Below, piece after piece: positions 48,409-60,756 of a DNA stretch of 64,000 nt. The notes below the pieces were generated by a model. The model was not told where the DNA came from and did no database searches. It saw nothing but the letters and a program-made list of their open reading frames with translations. The DNA comes from Epiperipatus broadwayi (lineage: Eukaryota; Onychophora; Udeonychophora; Euonychophora; Peripatidae). The stretch covers positions 372,001 through 436,000 of the forward strand of contig JAQFVV010006702.1 of the NCBI GenBank assembly GCA_028023455.1, in the 5' to 3' direction. The position numbers and the translations under genes were made by a program. Position 1 is the stretch's first letter, and each line of letters starts with the position of its first letter.

Positions 48409-50440
48409 TACTGTAACAATAGCTCACTATATGTGGATAATGATGAAGAATGAGAAAAATAGAATTATATACTTATCAAACATTTAACAAAATAATATGG
48501 TCAACCTTTCAATTAAAATGCAGACAAAATTTTATTGTCTCTCACTCACTATTCTCCTTGTATGAAAACTATTTACATAATATTAAACTTAGTTTACAAT
48601 GGAATTTAAGGAAACTTTGATAATTAATATATAATCATTAAAATATTTTAAATGATTATTGACTTGAAGAGGAATTCTTTCAGTAGTGACTTAATAACAT
48701 ATTGTAATACAATTTTACCTCTTATCTAGTGATTTGTTCATAGTAACTGCCTATTAATATAGCATAAAATTGTTATCATGCAACTTAAAGAAATTAAATA
48801 AGGGCACTAAAACCAAGTCAAACTTATCCAGACATCATGTTATTAAACAAGAAATTTAGCAACATTCCATGACTAAACAGCTGAAGCTCACATGGCAATG
48901 ATATTAGGTAAATAAAGTCAATAACTACATAAAAAGATATAGTGAGACTTAAGTATCAAATGTAAAATTACATACAGTAATTAATAGAAATACATGATTC
49001 AGAATTAATTATTTTTAAAAATAATAAAAATTATACATCAGTTGTTCATCAAAATAATATTAAAAAAAAAAATCATTGAATTGCATTTATTTATTTATTT
49101 AGGCTTTTCAAAATAAAAAAATATATAATTAAAACAATGCATTTGATACTACAAGTATGATTAACAAATCAGGATTAAATTTAAATCTCATTAAATAAAA
49201 TATTTAATAATAAAGTAAAACTAATTTTGTACTAATAATATTTATTACCTGGAGATAAATACAAATATATTACATTCATACCTTTCATATTTTTAATTAA
49301 CTATGGTACAAAAGAAAATATACACTTTTATACATGTGTGCTGAAAATTTACATGGCTATGTTTGGATGTAATAATAATAGTATTAAAATAAGATAGGTA
49401 TGTAACACATAAATATGATTATATTTTAAGCACCTATTGAATATTATAATTAATTATACAAGCATAGAATTCCTATCAAATGTTATACTAAATCCCAAAT
49501 AATTGACTTGACATTACAATTAAAAGCATAATAAATAAGATAAATCCAAATATAAAGTCTCATTCTGTGTAATTCAAATATACAATATCTTAAATATCAG
49601 CAGTACAGAAAAAATATTAATTTAATTGATACTATAAAAAATTATTTTCAATTTAAATTCTTACATGTTTGTAAATATGAGTAGTTGAATAACAACATTT
49701 TATCTACCATGCAGTAATTGTAAATATGATAATATGTTCAGGATGTATACACATCTGAATGATCCTAAAGCAAGCATATATATATACATTTATACGGCAA
49801 GACCTATTCTATACTGAATATATCACATTTACACTTTTAATAAAAAGCAAGTGAAGACCAAATTTACTATAACAAAAATATTAATAAAATACAAATTATT
49901 TTTTTACTTGCCTGTAATTTATCCAACTGCACATGTGTAAGAAAATATTCAATTTTCACATATTTTGGAGTTTGAAATCATTATTACATTCTAAAATGTT
50001 CTGTAAGCCAGAAATCTAGATATATTTCATGCCAAAATTTATTTGCATATTCTCAAATGATTTAAAAGACTCTCTTTATTATTAAATTTAATTTTTCAAT
50101 TGAAAATTAAATAATTAAAATGAATTCTAAGCTATTGAACAACTTAATAAAATAAATAAAAACTATATTGCATTCTATCTATTTCTAACTTATAAAAATA
50201 TTAGTAGTAATTTTTTTTCTTCCAGTTTGATATTTTGAATAATAATTAAAAAATACACATTGAACAATATTTGAATCACATAGTCCTTTACTTTCTTTTT
50301 ATAGCCAAATTGCAAATAGACTACCTGCAGGATAGCAAATGATGTTTAAAAGCATACTACAAAATAACTCCCAAATAGTTATTCACTAACATTTATTTGA
50401 TTGATATATGTACATTTGTATACTTTTGCAAAAAAACAAG
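48409..50440. other. AT-rich DNA without recognisable gene
   Basis: No coding or repeat family is recognised over 2 kb. Confidence 0.4.
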
Positions 50441-50444
50441 AGAT

Positions 50445-50560
50445 TTTATATACAAAACAAGTCACATACAACTTCTTCTTTATAAATCTTGATTTATGAT
50501 AGTTTATATAATAAATCAAAATCTATAAAGAAGACGTTGCATGTGATTTGTTTTATATAT
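50445..50560. repeat. hairpin of about 50-bp arms
   Basis: The left arm, AAAACAAGTCACATACAACT then TCTTCTTTATAAATC, pairs with the right arm, AAAATCTATAAAGAAGACGT then TGCATGTGATTTGTTTT, with few mismatches and an 11-nt loop. It could be a small MITE. The boundaries are not resolved. Confidence 0.6.
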
Positions 50561-51020
50561 TGAAATTAATGGGCTATTTTTCAAATAGAAGACTATGTTT
50601 TGTTTGTTATTGATTTGATTTATTTGAGAGATTTTATAAGTAAATAAATATATATATATTAAACAATTTATAACATATAATAATAATTTATCAACCATTG
50701 AAAAACCAACAATTCAGTTAATTTTATTAAGACTAATGATGGGTTAATTATGAGGATTATATGATAACTTCTTTTCAAACAAATGGAAAATGGCAGAGGT
50801 AAATTAATTAAGCAAACACAAATGCTAAAAATTTATAATAAAATAAAATTGATCAAGAATAAATGGATTTTTATTTATTTTTTTAGAATCAGCTTTAATA
50901 TTCTTTAAACTTTATGGGATTTAAATGGAGATATATTGTAAAGCACGACAAACGTATAATTTGAGTGTGTATGTATATATATATGAAGAAATACATACAT
51001 TTAACTTTAAATAATAATAA

Positions 51021-51021
<1 letters not shown>

Positions 51022-51051
<30 letters not shown>

Positions 51052-51450
51052 AAGAAGAAGAAGAAGAAGAAGAAGAAGAAGAAGAAGAAGAAGAAGAAGA
51101 AGAAGAAGAAGAAGAAGAAGAAGAAGAAGAAGAAGAAGAAGAAGAAGAAGAAGAAGAAGAAGAAGAAGAAGAAGAAGAAGAAGAAGAAGAAGAAGAAGAA
51201 GAAGAAGAAGAAGAAGAAGAAGAAGAAGAAGAAGAAGAAGAAGAAGAAGAAGAAGAAGAAGAAGAAGAAGAAGAAGAAGAAGAAGAAGAAGAAGAAGAAG
51301 AAGAAGAAGAAGAAGAAGAAGAAGAAGAAGAAGAAGAAGAAGAAGAAGAAGAAGAAGAAGAAGAAGAAGAAGAAGAAGAAGAAGAAGAAGAAGAAGAAGA
51401 AGAAGAAGAAGAAGAAGAAGAAGAAGAAGAAGGAGGAGGAGGAGGAGGAA
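51022..51450 (+). repeat. (AAG)n microsatellite, about 136 units, then (AGG)n
   Basis: A pure AAG run of about 410 bp has no visible interruption and is followed by six or so AGG units. On this strand it is entirely purine. The open frame across it (a run of lysines) is an artefact. Confidence 0.97.
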
Positions 51451-51631
51451 CTAACTTACAAAAGCTCGTGAATGTACTTCATTAAAGGCAAACATAATCT
51501 AATTATTAGTTTAAAAATCTTATAATTTTGAAAATTATTATCGTTTTCCAGATTATAAGAAAAGACGCTGTTAACAAAGTAAGTTTTTTTATTATTAATT
51601 TGTCCTAAGAAAATCTAGTCATCTAGTTGAA

Positions 51632-52545
51632 ATGGCATCTGCAAATGACAATTGCATTGTTAGTAAAAGAAATAACAATACAGATGTCAAATCAGTTGCA
51701 GAAGCCAGTAAGGAAAAAAAATCTTATGTAAATATTGCTGCTATGAAACCACAAAAAGCAATATTAGAAAATATTACACAGCAAGGGAACAAAAAAAATG
51801 GAGGGGAAGGACGAATAGGCAGATTTAGGAGAGCCAATTCATTAGACATTTTTGAACTAAGTTTATAAAATGAAGATGAGACACCTAATCATTTAGCAGA
51901 ACAAACTGAAGATAATTGGACAGAAGAAAAAATTCAAGAAATCAACATCCAGTTTAATAACACAATACCAAACAAATTATATGAATCTTTTAAAAAATTA
52001 TTTTCTAATAAATCATTAGTGCTCGCAATTACAGATAGAAATCTAACGTTATATAAATTTCACAAAGAGTTATTGTATCAAAAACTAACAGAAGAAAACT
52101 TATGGGATTCAATATCAGAAATAGGTTAACATTCAAACTCACGCTATATAGCTATACAATTTTTCAATGAAAATCAAAAAATGAGATTTAAATCACAAAT
52201 AAAAATAATTGGTGGATATGTAATGATTGTTGTTGATGAAAATCTGCAAAATTATTGTTCAGGAATCATTAAAAATGCGTATTTTGGGTTAGCATTCGTG
52301 ATTTCAAAAGTATGGTCCAACCATTTGGGGATGCAATATACATTAAGCAAATCTTGTGCAATGGTACACCCACACTTATAAACACCAACAGTTATCATTT
52401 TAAGATAAAGCTGCACAAGCATATTAAACCAGAAGAAATTCCAAGGCAAATTATGGATCAGGTAGCAGTATTATACTTAAACATTAAAGGGCTTAGACCA
52501 CAATGCTTTGGCTGTGGAGAAAGAAGCCATTTGATTATAGACTGT
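51632..52545 (+). pseudogene. LINE ORF1 with CCHC zinc knuckle, copy 2
   Basis: It begins MASANDNCIVSKRNNNTDVK, which gives the N-terminus missing from copy 1. The first frame stops at 51868 and the protein continues in frame to a second stop near 52128. MRFKSQIKIIGGYVMIVVDE and the rest then match copy 1 at high identity. A frameshift near 52290 moves reading to the frame starting MVQPFGDAIYIKQ. The knuckle CFGCGERSHLIIDC ends at about 52543. Immediately after it the sequence changes to the foldback repeat family, so the C-terminus of ORF1 and all of ORF2 are lost. Confidence 0.85.
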
Positions 52546-53850
52546 TTTACCTTTGAACACGTATATATTGAAAAGATAAATAGTCACCAATATTCATAAT
52601 TCATGCTAAACCAGCAATCATCAGTTGGTGCACATTACCATCTCTACACATATATGCTATAAGTGCTCAGATATATATTAAGATAGCTAATCCTCATACT
52701 TTCATGGACAGGCTTCAATCTACTACACACTCTAATTCTTCAACCATCCATCCAATTAAAAATCTGATGATGGAATGCTCAAAGGCCACCCTGAGGCCAT
52801 GATTCTGGTCACCCCCATGTTAACCTAAGATCAATCTGACCCTCATGTACAGGACATAATCCAATTAATACATGTACAAGAGATGGGCAGACATCTCTAT
52901 TATGTAATAACTGAAACACACAGGCTTATTATATACCTGTGTCTATATATGTGATATATAGGGTATATGATCATGTGATGCTTAATGGTTTAACACTGAT
53001 ACACTTGAACACATATATATCAAAAAGATAAATAATCACCAATATATGTATTTCATGCTGAAGCAGCAATCATCAGTTGGTCCAGATTACCATCTCTACA
53101 CATATATGATATAAGTGCTCAGATATATATTAAGATAGACAATTTTTAATTTAATGGACAGGCTTCAATTACTCCACACTCCAATTCTTCAACCATCCAT
53201 CCAATTGAAAATCTGATGATGGAATGCTCAAAGGCCACCCTGAGGCTGAGATTCTTGTTACACCCATGTTGACCTAAGATCAATCTGACCCCTCATGTAC
53301 AGGACATAATCCATTTAATACCTACACAAGGGATAGACACAGGTATATAATAAGCCTGTGTGTTTCAGTTATTACATAGTAGAGATGTCTGCCCATCCCT
53401 TGTATATGTATTAAATAGATTATGTCCTATACATGAGGGGTCAGATTGATCTTAGGTCAACATGGGTGTGATAAGAATCTTGTCCTCAGGGTGGCCTTTG
53501 AGCATTCCATCATCAGATTTTCAATTGGATGGATGGTTGAAAAATTGGAGTGTGGAGTTGATTGAAGCCTGTCCATTAAAATATGAGGAGTGGCTGTTTT
53601 AAAATATATCTGAGCACTTATAGCATATATGTGTAGAGATGGTAATCTGGACCAACTGATGATTGCTGGTTTAGCATGAAATATGTATATTGGTGATTAT
53701 TTATCTTTTCGACATATATGTGGTCAAGTATATCAGTGTTATGAGATAGAGTGGAGAGTGGTGGGTCATGTGAAAGACTGTGCTCATATACCCTACATAT
53801 TACATATATAGACACAGGTATATAATAAACCTGTGTGTTTCAGTTAGTAA
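52546..53850. mobile_element. foldback-like cluster 2: two direct, one inverted unit
   Basis: Units begin around 52546 and 52990 in direct orientation (about 450-bp spacing). They share GAAAAGATAAATA-, CAATCATCAGTTGGT and CATCCATCCAATTRAAAATC. From about 53340 the same sequence runs in reverse to 53805. A short sub-motif, ACACAGGTATATAATAAGCC, recurs at the unit joints (52920, 53338, 53812). The units are related to but distinct from the 46.3-kb cluster. Confidence 0.75.
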
Positions 53851-54780
53851 ATATAATTGTAAATGATCATAGTTGCAGGATACATAATTGAAATAGAAAT
53901 AATTGCTACTCCATATGAGATCTATATCTAAATTAATGCCAAATGCCAGTATACTATTATTAAAAAAATGAAATGTTTCCACCCATCTGTTTAACTTTGT
54001 TGATATTTAAGTTTAATTTATCAACATTGTAATATAATATATAGATTGTTATTGATATTAAGATTGTCTCTGTGTTTAATGATTTTAATAATTACTTATA
54101 AACCCATTTAGCCTTGAGTATTATTATACTTATTATTTAAGTAATATTTTTACTGCAATTTGAAAATTATGATTGCAGTTTGTAATGTTATAATTGATTA
54201 TTTATTAGTATTCAAAACAGGTTATATTTACCTGTTTAAAGAGGTTTATTTAAACTTTTTTACAACAATAATTTCAATCTCTGTGGTAAAGTTGCAATAT
54301 TTAGTGTCTATATCAATATATTGGACCATAAATAAAAGTAGGATTTTACCTTTATTGTTAAAAGAAGATCACCTTGACAATAGATTGAGATTGCTGATTG
54401 TTATTGATATTGGGATTGTCTAAGTCCAAGTGTTGACTGATTTTAATGATATATGTATAGCTGGACTAAAGGCGCTCATTGATTCTTTGAGTTTCATGAG
54501 AGATTATATCTTTAGTTTTGTTATAAATATTAGTACTAAGTTTCTCTTTACAAGAGCCTTCTTTTTTAAATTAAACTATTCTAGAGAAAAAAGTAAACCT
54601 GTACATGAAGTTTTAATAATAAGTAGATGTAATACTATTAAATATGTGCTGAAATGTTATGAAATTAAGACAACATTTTCTACTAAATGAAAAGTTATTA
54701 ATATTCTGATCAAACCTAATGATGTAATTCCTCTTTAAATTCAAGGGTTCTATAAATTTGTTGTGACTATGCTAGACCAT
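53851..54780. other. AT-rich DNA with a diverged direct repeat
   Basis: TTGTTATTGATATTRRGATT plus GTCT and a following TGATTTTAATRAT occur at 54047-54094 and 54397-54450. Two open frames between and after them (54160-54423, 54430-54690) have no recognised family. No gene call is made. Confidence 0.4.
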
Positions 54781-54789
54781 ATATATAGG

Positions 54790-56249
54790 AATGAATAAAT
54801 GCACACATTAATGTATTCAAGCACGAGTGCATGTGCGGCGCAACTGTTCCCAAAAGCTATTAATACAAAATAGCTAACTAAAACTAATAAACTAGCTCAG
54901 TGCTTTCAAAGGATCTTGCCTTCATAATCATAGCTTGCTAATACATTTAATGATATGCATATATGCTAATTCCATTTTTTTGATAAAGCATAGCACGTGT
55001 CCTTCCTATTTATGGCATTGTTGTCTCGTGAGATGAATAAAGCCTCTTTGATTTTTCTTTAAGGTCATGTCTCTCTCTACACATGATTGTGGGATTGTCT
55101 AGAATGCACTCGTGGTGACTTGTGCTCTGGTGCTGATAGAAAACTGAATAGGTAGAAGGATCGTTGCGAGCTATATTGTATGAATATTTATGTTGTGCTA
55201 ATCATGTGGCCAAAGATGCTCTACTTTCCCCATAATATGTGCCTTTACAATTATTATTGGAACATGCAATATTATATACTGTGTGGGGGGTCTGTAAAAG
55301 TGGAGTTTGGTCTTTAGTGTTATTAATTAAATTATTAGAATTTGGAGGGGTTCGAAAACAAAGCTGATATTTGTTGTTAAGGATGGAATGCAATTTCTTG
55401 TGTAAATTGGATATATATGGAAGCAATAATCTGGGTTTATCCTGTGTGATGTGAGAGTTAAGATGTTTATTCTATATATGTAAAATTTTTTTGTCAACAA
55501 TGGATTGCCTGAACCTAAATTCAATAGGTCATCTCTGTATTCTATTACATTTGCTTTTGCATCTGCCTCAATTTTACACAACAATCTGTTTCTGTGCAAA
55601 AAAGATGCTAGGCCAGATAATTTATGTGCTATAGGTGTGTTAGATTGGGGGTGTGTATGATATTTGATATCCAATGGTTTGATAGCCATACTATAATGGC
55701 AGTGGTTGTTTTCTCTTTGTATTTTGACATCAAGATATTTAACTTGTTGGTGAGTGTCTTCAGTTGTGACATTCACAACTAGTGCTGTGCTGGTTTCCAA
55801 TTCCATCTTGATCTGGGTGATGATCTCAGAGGTGGCAGCAATGAATAAGTCATCCACATATCTAGTGTATACTAGAAAGCATGACGGATTTAGACTAGGT
55901 ATGATTTTTCTCTCATAGTAGTTCAGGAAGATGCTGGTAACTACACCACTCAGTGGTAAACCCATAGGCCAGCCCTGTTTCATGGAGAACCACTGGTTTC
56001 TGAAAAAGCCACAATGTTGCTGTCCAACCAACATAGAAAGTCATGGATGAAATCTATTTGAGGTTGAGCTATTTTTTGTGTCAAAAGTTCATCTCTGAAA
56101 ATTTGGATTGACTTGTCTCTATTGACAGAGCCATATAGTTCAGAAACATCTATAGTGGCCAATTTGATGTTTGGGTTTAGTTGTAAATCTTTGATGGAGG
56201 ACACGAACTGTGCAGACACATTAATATAGTAAAATATTACCATTTTCAA
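54790..56249 (-). pseudogene. Penelope-like element with GIY-YIG endonuclease (copy 3)
   Basis: Frame 56249-55980 has KLATIDVSELYGSVNRDKSI (motif A). Frame 56034-55327 has MGLPLSGVVTSIFLNYYERK and LVYTRYVDDLFIAA, with catalytic YVDD at about 55860. It continues with VKYLDVKI and HKLSGLASFLHR. A third frame (55426-55202 and beyond) carries the nuclease: HTVYNIACSNNNCKGTYYGE, a TGA stop replacing what was probably an Arg codon, then LAQHKYSYN and ECILDNPTI to about 55020. The remaining 54790-55020 looks like 3' untranslated sequence. The 5' end is truncated. The element is inactive through two frameshifts and the stop. It is only distantly similar to the 43.6-kb pair. Confidence 0.85.
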
Positions 56250-56579
56250 TCATTGCTCTCCAAAACCAAAATCTGAACTATATCCAATAATTAGGTATCA
56301 AAGAATATTTTGAAAATCCAGAGATTTTGAAAGGGCTGAACAGCCATAGTTCTATCTATATAGAAGAATGTTTTTTCAATGAAGCAATTAAAAGCAATAA
56401 AATTTAAATTCACCTGAAGTGCTTTACCATCTCAAATTTGATCATCATTTTTAGTTTATATTTTGATTCAACAAAAATATACAATCTTTAATATGATTCA
56501 TTTTGTTCTGTAATTTAATATATTCTATTTTTTTTAACAATTTTTAATTATTTTTTTTACAATCGTTAACAATTCTTAA
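56250..56579. other. AT-rich DNA without recognisable gene
   Basis: No coding or repeat signal is recognised. Confidence 0.4.
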
Positions 56580-56690
56580 TTATTTTTTTGCATTTTTTTT
56601 TATCTCTCTACAAAGACCACATAATAATAACTTCATCCAGTTGAAATCAAGTGTTATTTTGCCAAAATGTTGGTATTTAAATATTTTAAT
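56580..56690 (-). pseudogene. unidentified coding remnant, second copy
   Basis: The minus strand reads YQHFGKITLDFNWMKLLLCG then CREIKKNAKK and a stop, parallel to 20296-20490. The basic C-terminus is degraded. The shared DNA extends a little upstream (AAAGATTAAAATRTWTAA). Identity unknown. Confidence 0.35.
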
Positions 56691-59240
56691 CTTTGTTACA
56701 GTTATTCCTGTTTATGATTTTAAATTAAAATATATAAATATATGAATTATTGTAGTGCTTTTAGCTATATGCATCTCTGAAAACATAAACTTTCCAAGCA
56801 TTATTTACATCGGTGCATCGCCATCTTTTGTCAGATTTGTCATGTACATATAAATCGATTTACATTTTCTTTTTCAGGCTTTTTTACATAAAGAAATAAA
56901 TCTGATAAATTATATTAATTAGAGCAAATCTGCAAAAATATAATGATGCATTGATGTACGTAATGCTTTGAAATTTATCATTTCAATGTGTGTGTGTATA
57001 TATATATATAAACCAAATATTCATAATGCTAAATTGAAAATAATATATATATATATATTAATAATTCCTAATAACATTTACAAATCAATTCTATAAGAAC
57101 TTATATGTATAGACAGAAGTATGACACTTAAAGAGTCAGAGAATTAGCTCTCACAGTATAACTATTTCATAGTATAAATAGTAACCATCAGCTAATAATA
57201 ATCCTATTTATTATTTACTCTATATATAGTACACAAGTTTTTTTTACATATATTGTAAATATCAAATCAAGAATTAATTAAATTTTAAAGCACGAAATAA
57301 TCATAACACCAATATTTTAATGCTATAGCAGATTATTATATACTTTGTAAAGAGCAATGGTTATTTAATGAAACAATTGTATTATCAGAGCTCATTGGCT
57401 GGATTATTTAAATATTATTAGGAATCATTAATTAAAAATATGTGTCTTTGTGTGTGTGCAATGGATAAAATTATAGCAAAAACAAAATATATTTTTATAT
57501 GATGCATTTTATGAATAATTTTGTTATATATATAATACAATTAGAGTGAAACCAGAAGGATGAATTATCAATGATTTTGCATAATCCAGAGCGGGTTTAA
57601 TATCTTGGAAAAGATTGGGATTTTTTCCCTATAAAATTGAAATATAACTTTTGTTAACCAGTAATAAATGGAAGATTTTTCTCTGCTTGCAATAAATGAC
57701 AGGGGATTATCAAAGTCCAAATTATAAAACGTATTAAGAGTAGGGCTTATGTTACTAAGTCTGGCTTTGACAAAATTAATTTACTTCAAGTCTTGCAGAC
57801 AGTTATTATAGAATATTGCTTTTAAATCAGTCAAATACTGCATATAGATCTGATATATTATAAGATTTAATCAAAAGTCCCTTAGAATATTTCTTTAATT
57901 TTATGTTTTTACTGAAATATTGGTTGAATGGTAATCTAAAAATAAGTACATACTAAAAACAACATTTCTCCCTACATTATATAATTTGATTTAAATAAAA
58001 TGTACCATATATGTATACAGTTATTTATTAAACTAATTTTAATAAGTTTTGTCATGTGATATTTGAACTTGTATCTCTTGAATTTTATTGATTGCCACTA
58101 TATGCATAATAAATAGGTTTTTTTTTTTTTTGCACAATTCTGATGGTAATGATTCATTATCAGTTAATATTTTAAATAGAATATTAGTTTACTATGTTGA
58201 CCTTTTTGTAATATTTTTGTTATAATCGTCATAATTTTATTATCTTGCTATAACAATTCAAGTGCTTAAACACATCAATTAATTTTTTGTTTTTGTTAAT
58301 GATCAAATATTTTTAAAATAGTACATGGGATCTTTTTTATTGTACATATTATTTATAAAATAGCACATTTAAAAATTAAAATGTTAAATTCTTTATAAAA
58401 ATTGAGCTATGTAAAATATTGCATTTTTTAACAAAACTGTCTCTCACTTTTGCCAATCACTGCAAATAATTTGAAAATTCATCAATATTTATTACAATGA
58501 CTCATAAACAAATATGGTCATTCTCCAGAAGATGGAAAAAAATAAAAATAAAAAGAATAAAAAGTTAAAAGCCATCCCATGAATAACAAATATATGCATG
58601 TATGTCATCTTTGCTGGATCACTAATCTGTTCATTTGAGACTTTGAAAAGTTATCTTTTATTTTCTTCTTTATAGTAAACTTTTCTTTTTAAAAAGCTTT
58701 CAACATCTTTCCTGATTATAAGTCTCTATTGTAATCATTATTTATTTATATCCTAGCAATGAAAGCAAAGGATGTTGGCTTTTGTTATTATAAGCCATTT
58801 TTGAAATAATATTTATAAAGTAAATGAGGTCTGTCTTTCCCTTAAAAACTGTGTGTAATTTTACCATATAGTATTTTTTTGTTAAAAGTTTATTACTTTC
58901 ATTACTTCATATGACAATCCCAAAAAAAAGTTCCATTTAATAATAGATTTAATATCATGCACCCAATATACTGAAGACCAAACAATTTTTCATATGATTT
59001 TGTCAAAATATTTTCAAAATCTTAAGTAGCATTCTTAAATGTAAAATTTTCACTGCCCTTATATTATGGCTATAGAAAGTTCCTATCTTACTTCTTGTAA
59101 TAAATTTGGCATTATGAATAATATACAATTAATTAGTTAACAGTGTCGATTTTATGAAAACCACTGAAATGAAGTACAGATTAGATCCTATATTACTGCT
59201 AGTTAGCTTTTTATACTTCTTTTAATGAAGATATTTTTTC
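56691..59240. other. AT-rich DNA without recognisable gene
   Basis: TG/TA dinucleotide runs lie near 56988-57010 and 57043-57058. No gene is recognised. Confidence 0.4.
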
Positions 59241-59246
59241 CCCAGT

Positions 59247-59647
59247 GGTATAAACATTAAAACAGGCAAAACTCACTATATGTATTGCCACACACAGCAA
59301 GCTAGAGTAATCAATGGAGGCCTGTGCATAAAATCCCCATCTAGTGCCTACCCATCCAATATCCCTAGACTAGTTTCTGGCTTGTTACCTTTGTCAGTGA
59401 GGAGCCTTGGATCTGAGAGCACTGCACCTAGATCTTAGGATCTAATGCAACCCTCCAGCAACTAGTCTGGGGATATTGGATGAGTAGGCACTAGATGAGG
59501 ATTTTATGCACAAGTTTTCTGGCATCCATTGATTACTCTATCTTGCTGTGTGTGGCAATACATATAGTGAGTTTTGTCTGTTTTAACAACAGTTATAAGC
59601 AAGCGTAAAAAATGATGATCATGTGATGTTTATCGGTATAAACATTA
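59247..59647. mobile_element. hairpin element copy 3, with 13-bp direct repeats
   Basis: The body is 59260-59634 (375 bp). Arms of about 125 bp pair: AACAGGCAAAACTCACTATA with its complement near 59563-59582, GCATAAAATCCCCATCTAGT with ACTAGATGAGGATTTTATGC, and CCAATATCCC-AGACTAGT with its partner. The loop is about 100 nt. A one-sided right tail contains GATGATCATGTGATGTTTATC. It is flanked by a perfect 13-bp duplication, GGTATAAACATTA, at 59247-59259 and 59635-59647. The arm sequence differs from copies 1 and 2, but the layout and TCATGTGAT tail are shared. Confidence 0.82.
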
Positions 59648-60619
59648 CATGTATGTTTTTATTTCAATTTGTTTAACTGTCAGTTAAAATATTTATAATA
59701 ATAATAAAAAAAGTTTATTACTATGGAAACCTAATTTAATGATTAAAATCTCAAAATGTAATTACTGTTTTCTGTCGTTAAATGAAATGAGAAGGATTTA
59801 ATAATTATTTTCATTTACTTCTCAGATGTAAATATCATGCTCAATTTTTATTTTGAAAACAAATAATTGTTAACAATAACAACCTGACTTCGGTTTGTAT
59901 TTTAACTAGTTTTTCGCATCTTATTCAACTGATATTCTTAGAAAACAATATAGAAGCAATTACAATCCAATATTTAAAATTGCATATTGTTGTAGAAAAC
60001 AAAGCTACAATAAACTGTACCACACCCACCTATTTATATATTTACTGTACATACATTATAGCAGTTAAACATTCGCCCACACACAACTTAAGCTTTGAAT
60101 CTGGACTGAAATATTTTTGTAGAGTAGCTGAAAATTTTCAAAAAAGTTTTTTTTTCTTCAGAAAGATAGTCCATAGCTGCTAAATTCGTCATTGATTAAG
60201 CGCCATCAAATTGACGTTTATTTACGATAATTATGAATGCCTTTCTATTTATAATATTTTTATTAGTGCATGTGATAACTTATAACTGCTACCTTCTATC
60301 TTCCATTGTTTGAAAGTACTCAGACTAATATCAATTGTTGTGTGTGTCTATATATGTAATATTGAAGTTATAAATCTCCAATCAACAACGATATAATTTA
60401 AATGTGGCTGTAACAACATCTTAACTGATTTGATATTCAACTTTACAGTAATCATTCCTCTAATCTATTATCCATATAATAGTTAAAATAAACAAATAAA
60501 AGTGGATTCGTTTTTCATTTGTAATATATTTATTTTTGTTATGAGGATGCAGTACATTGATATATCCAATGATGGATTGGAATTTTATCATCTCAAGGTT
60601 TACAGATTTGTCAGCACTA
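59648..60619. other. AT-rich DNA without recognisable gene
   Basis: A 67-codon frame at 59980-60183 has no recognised family. Nothing else is seen. Confidence 0.4.
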
Positions 60620-60634
60620 TAAACCTATTATTAT

Positions 60635-60741
60635 TTTTTTCTTAAGTGTCATAGCATCGGCCGGGACGCGAACCCGCAACCTGGGCAACTGCCTGCAAGT
60701 GCAAGGCAGTCGCGCTGACCTCTCGACCACCAATGCAAGAC
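60635..60741 (-). mobile_element. tRNA-derived SINE, copy 6 (family A, well preserved)
   Basis: A perfect 15-bp target duplication, TAAACCTATTATTAT, lies at 60620-60634 and 60742-60756. The minus strand gives the same tRNA-like head as 61311, the tail GATGCTATGACACTTAAG and an A-run. It is the mirror orientation of the copy 570 bp away and nearly identical to it. Confidence 0.92.
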
Positions 60742-60756
60742 TAAACCTATTATTAT

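Noticed and set aside
50965-51471. 168-codon open frame encoding mostly lysine
   Set aside because: It is the translation of the AAG microsatellite and has no flanking coding signal.
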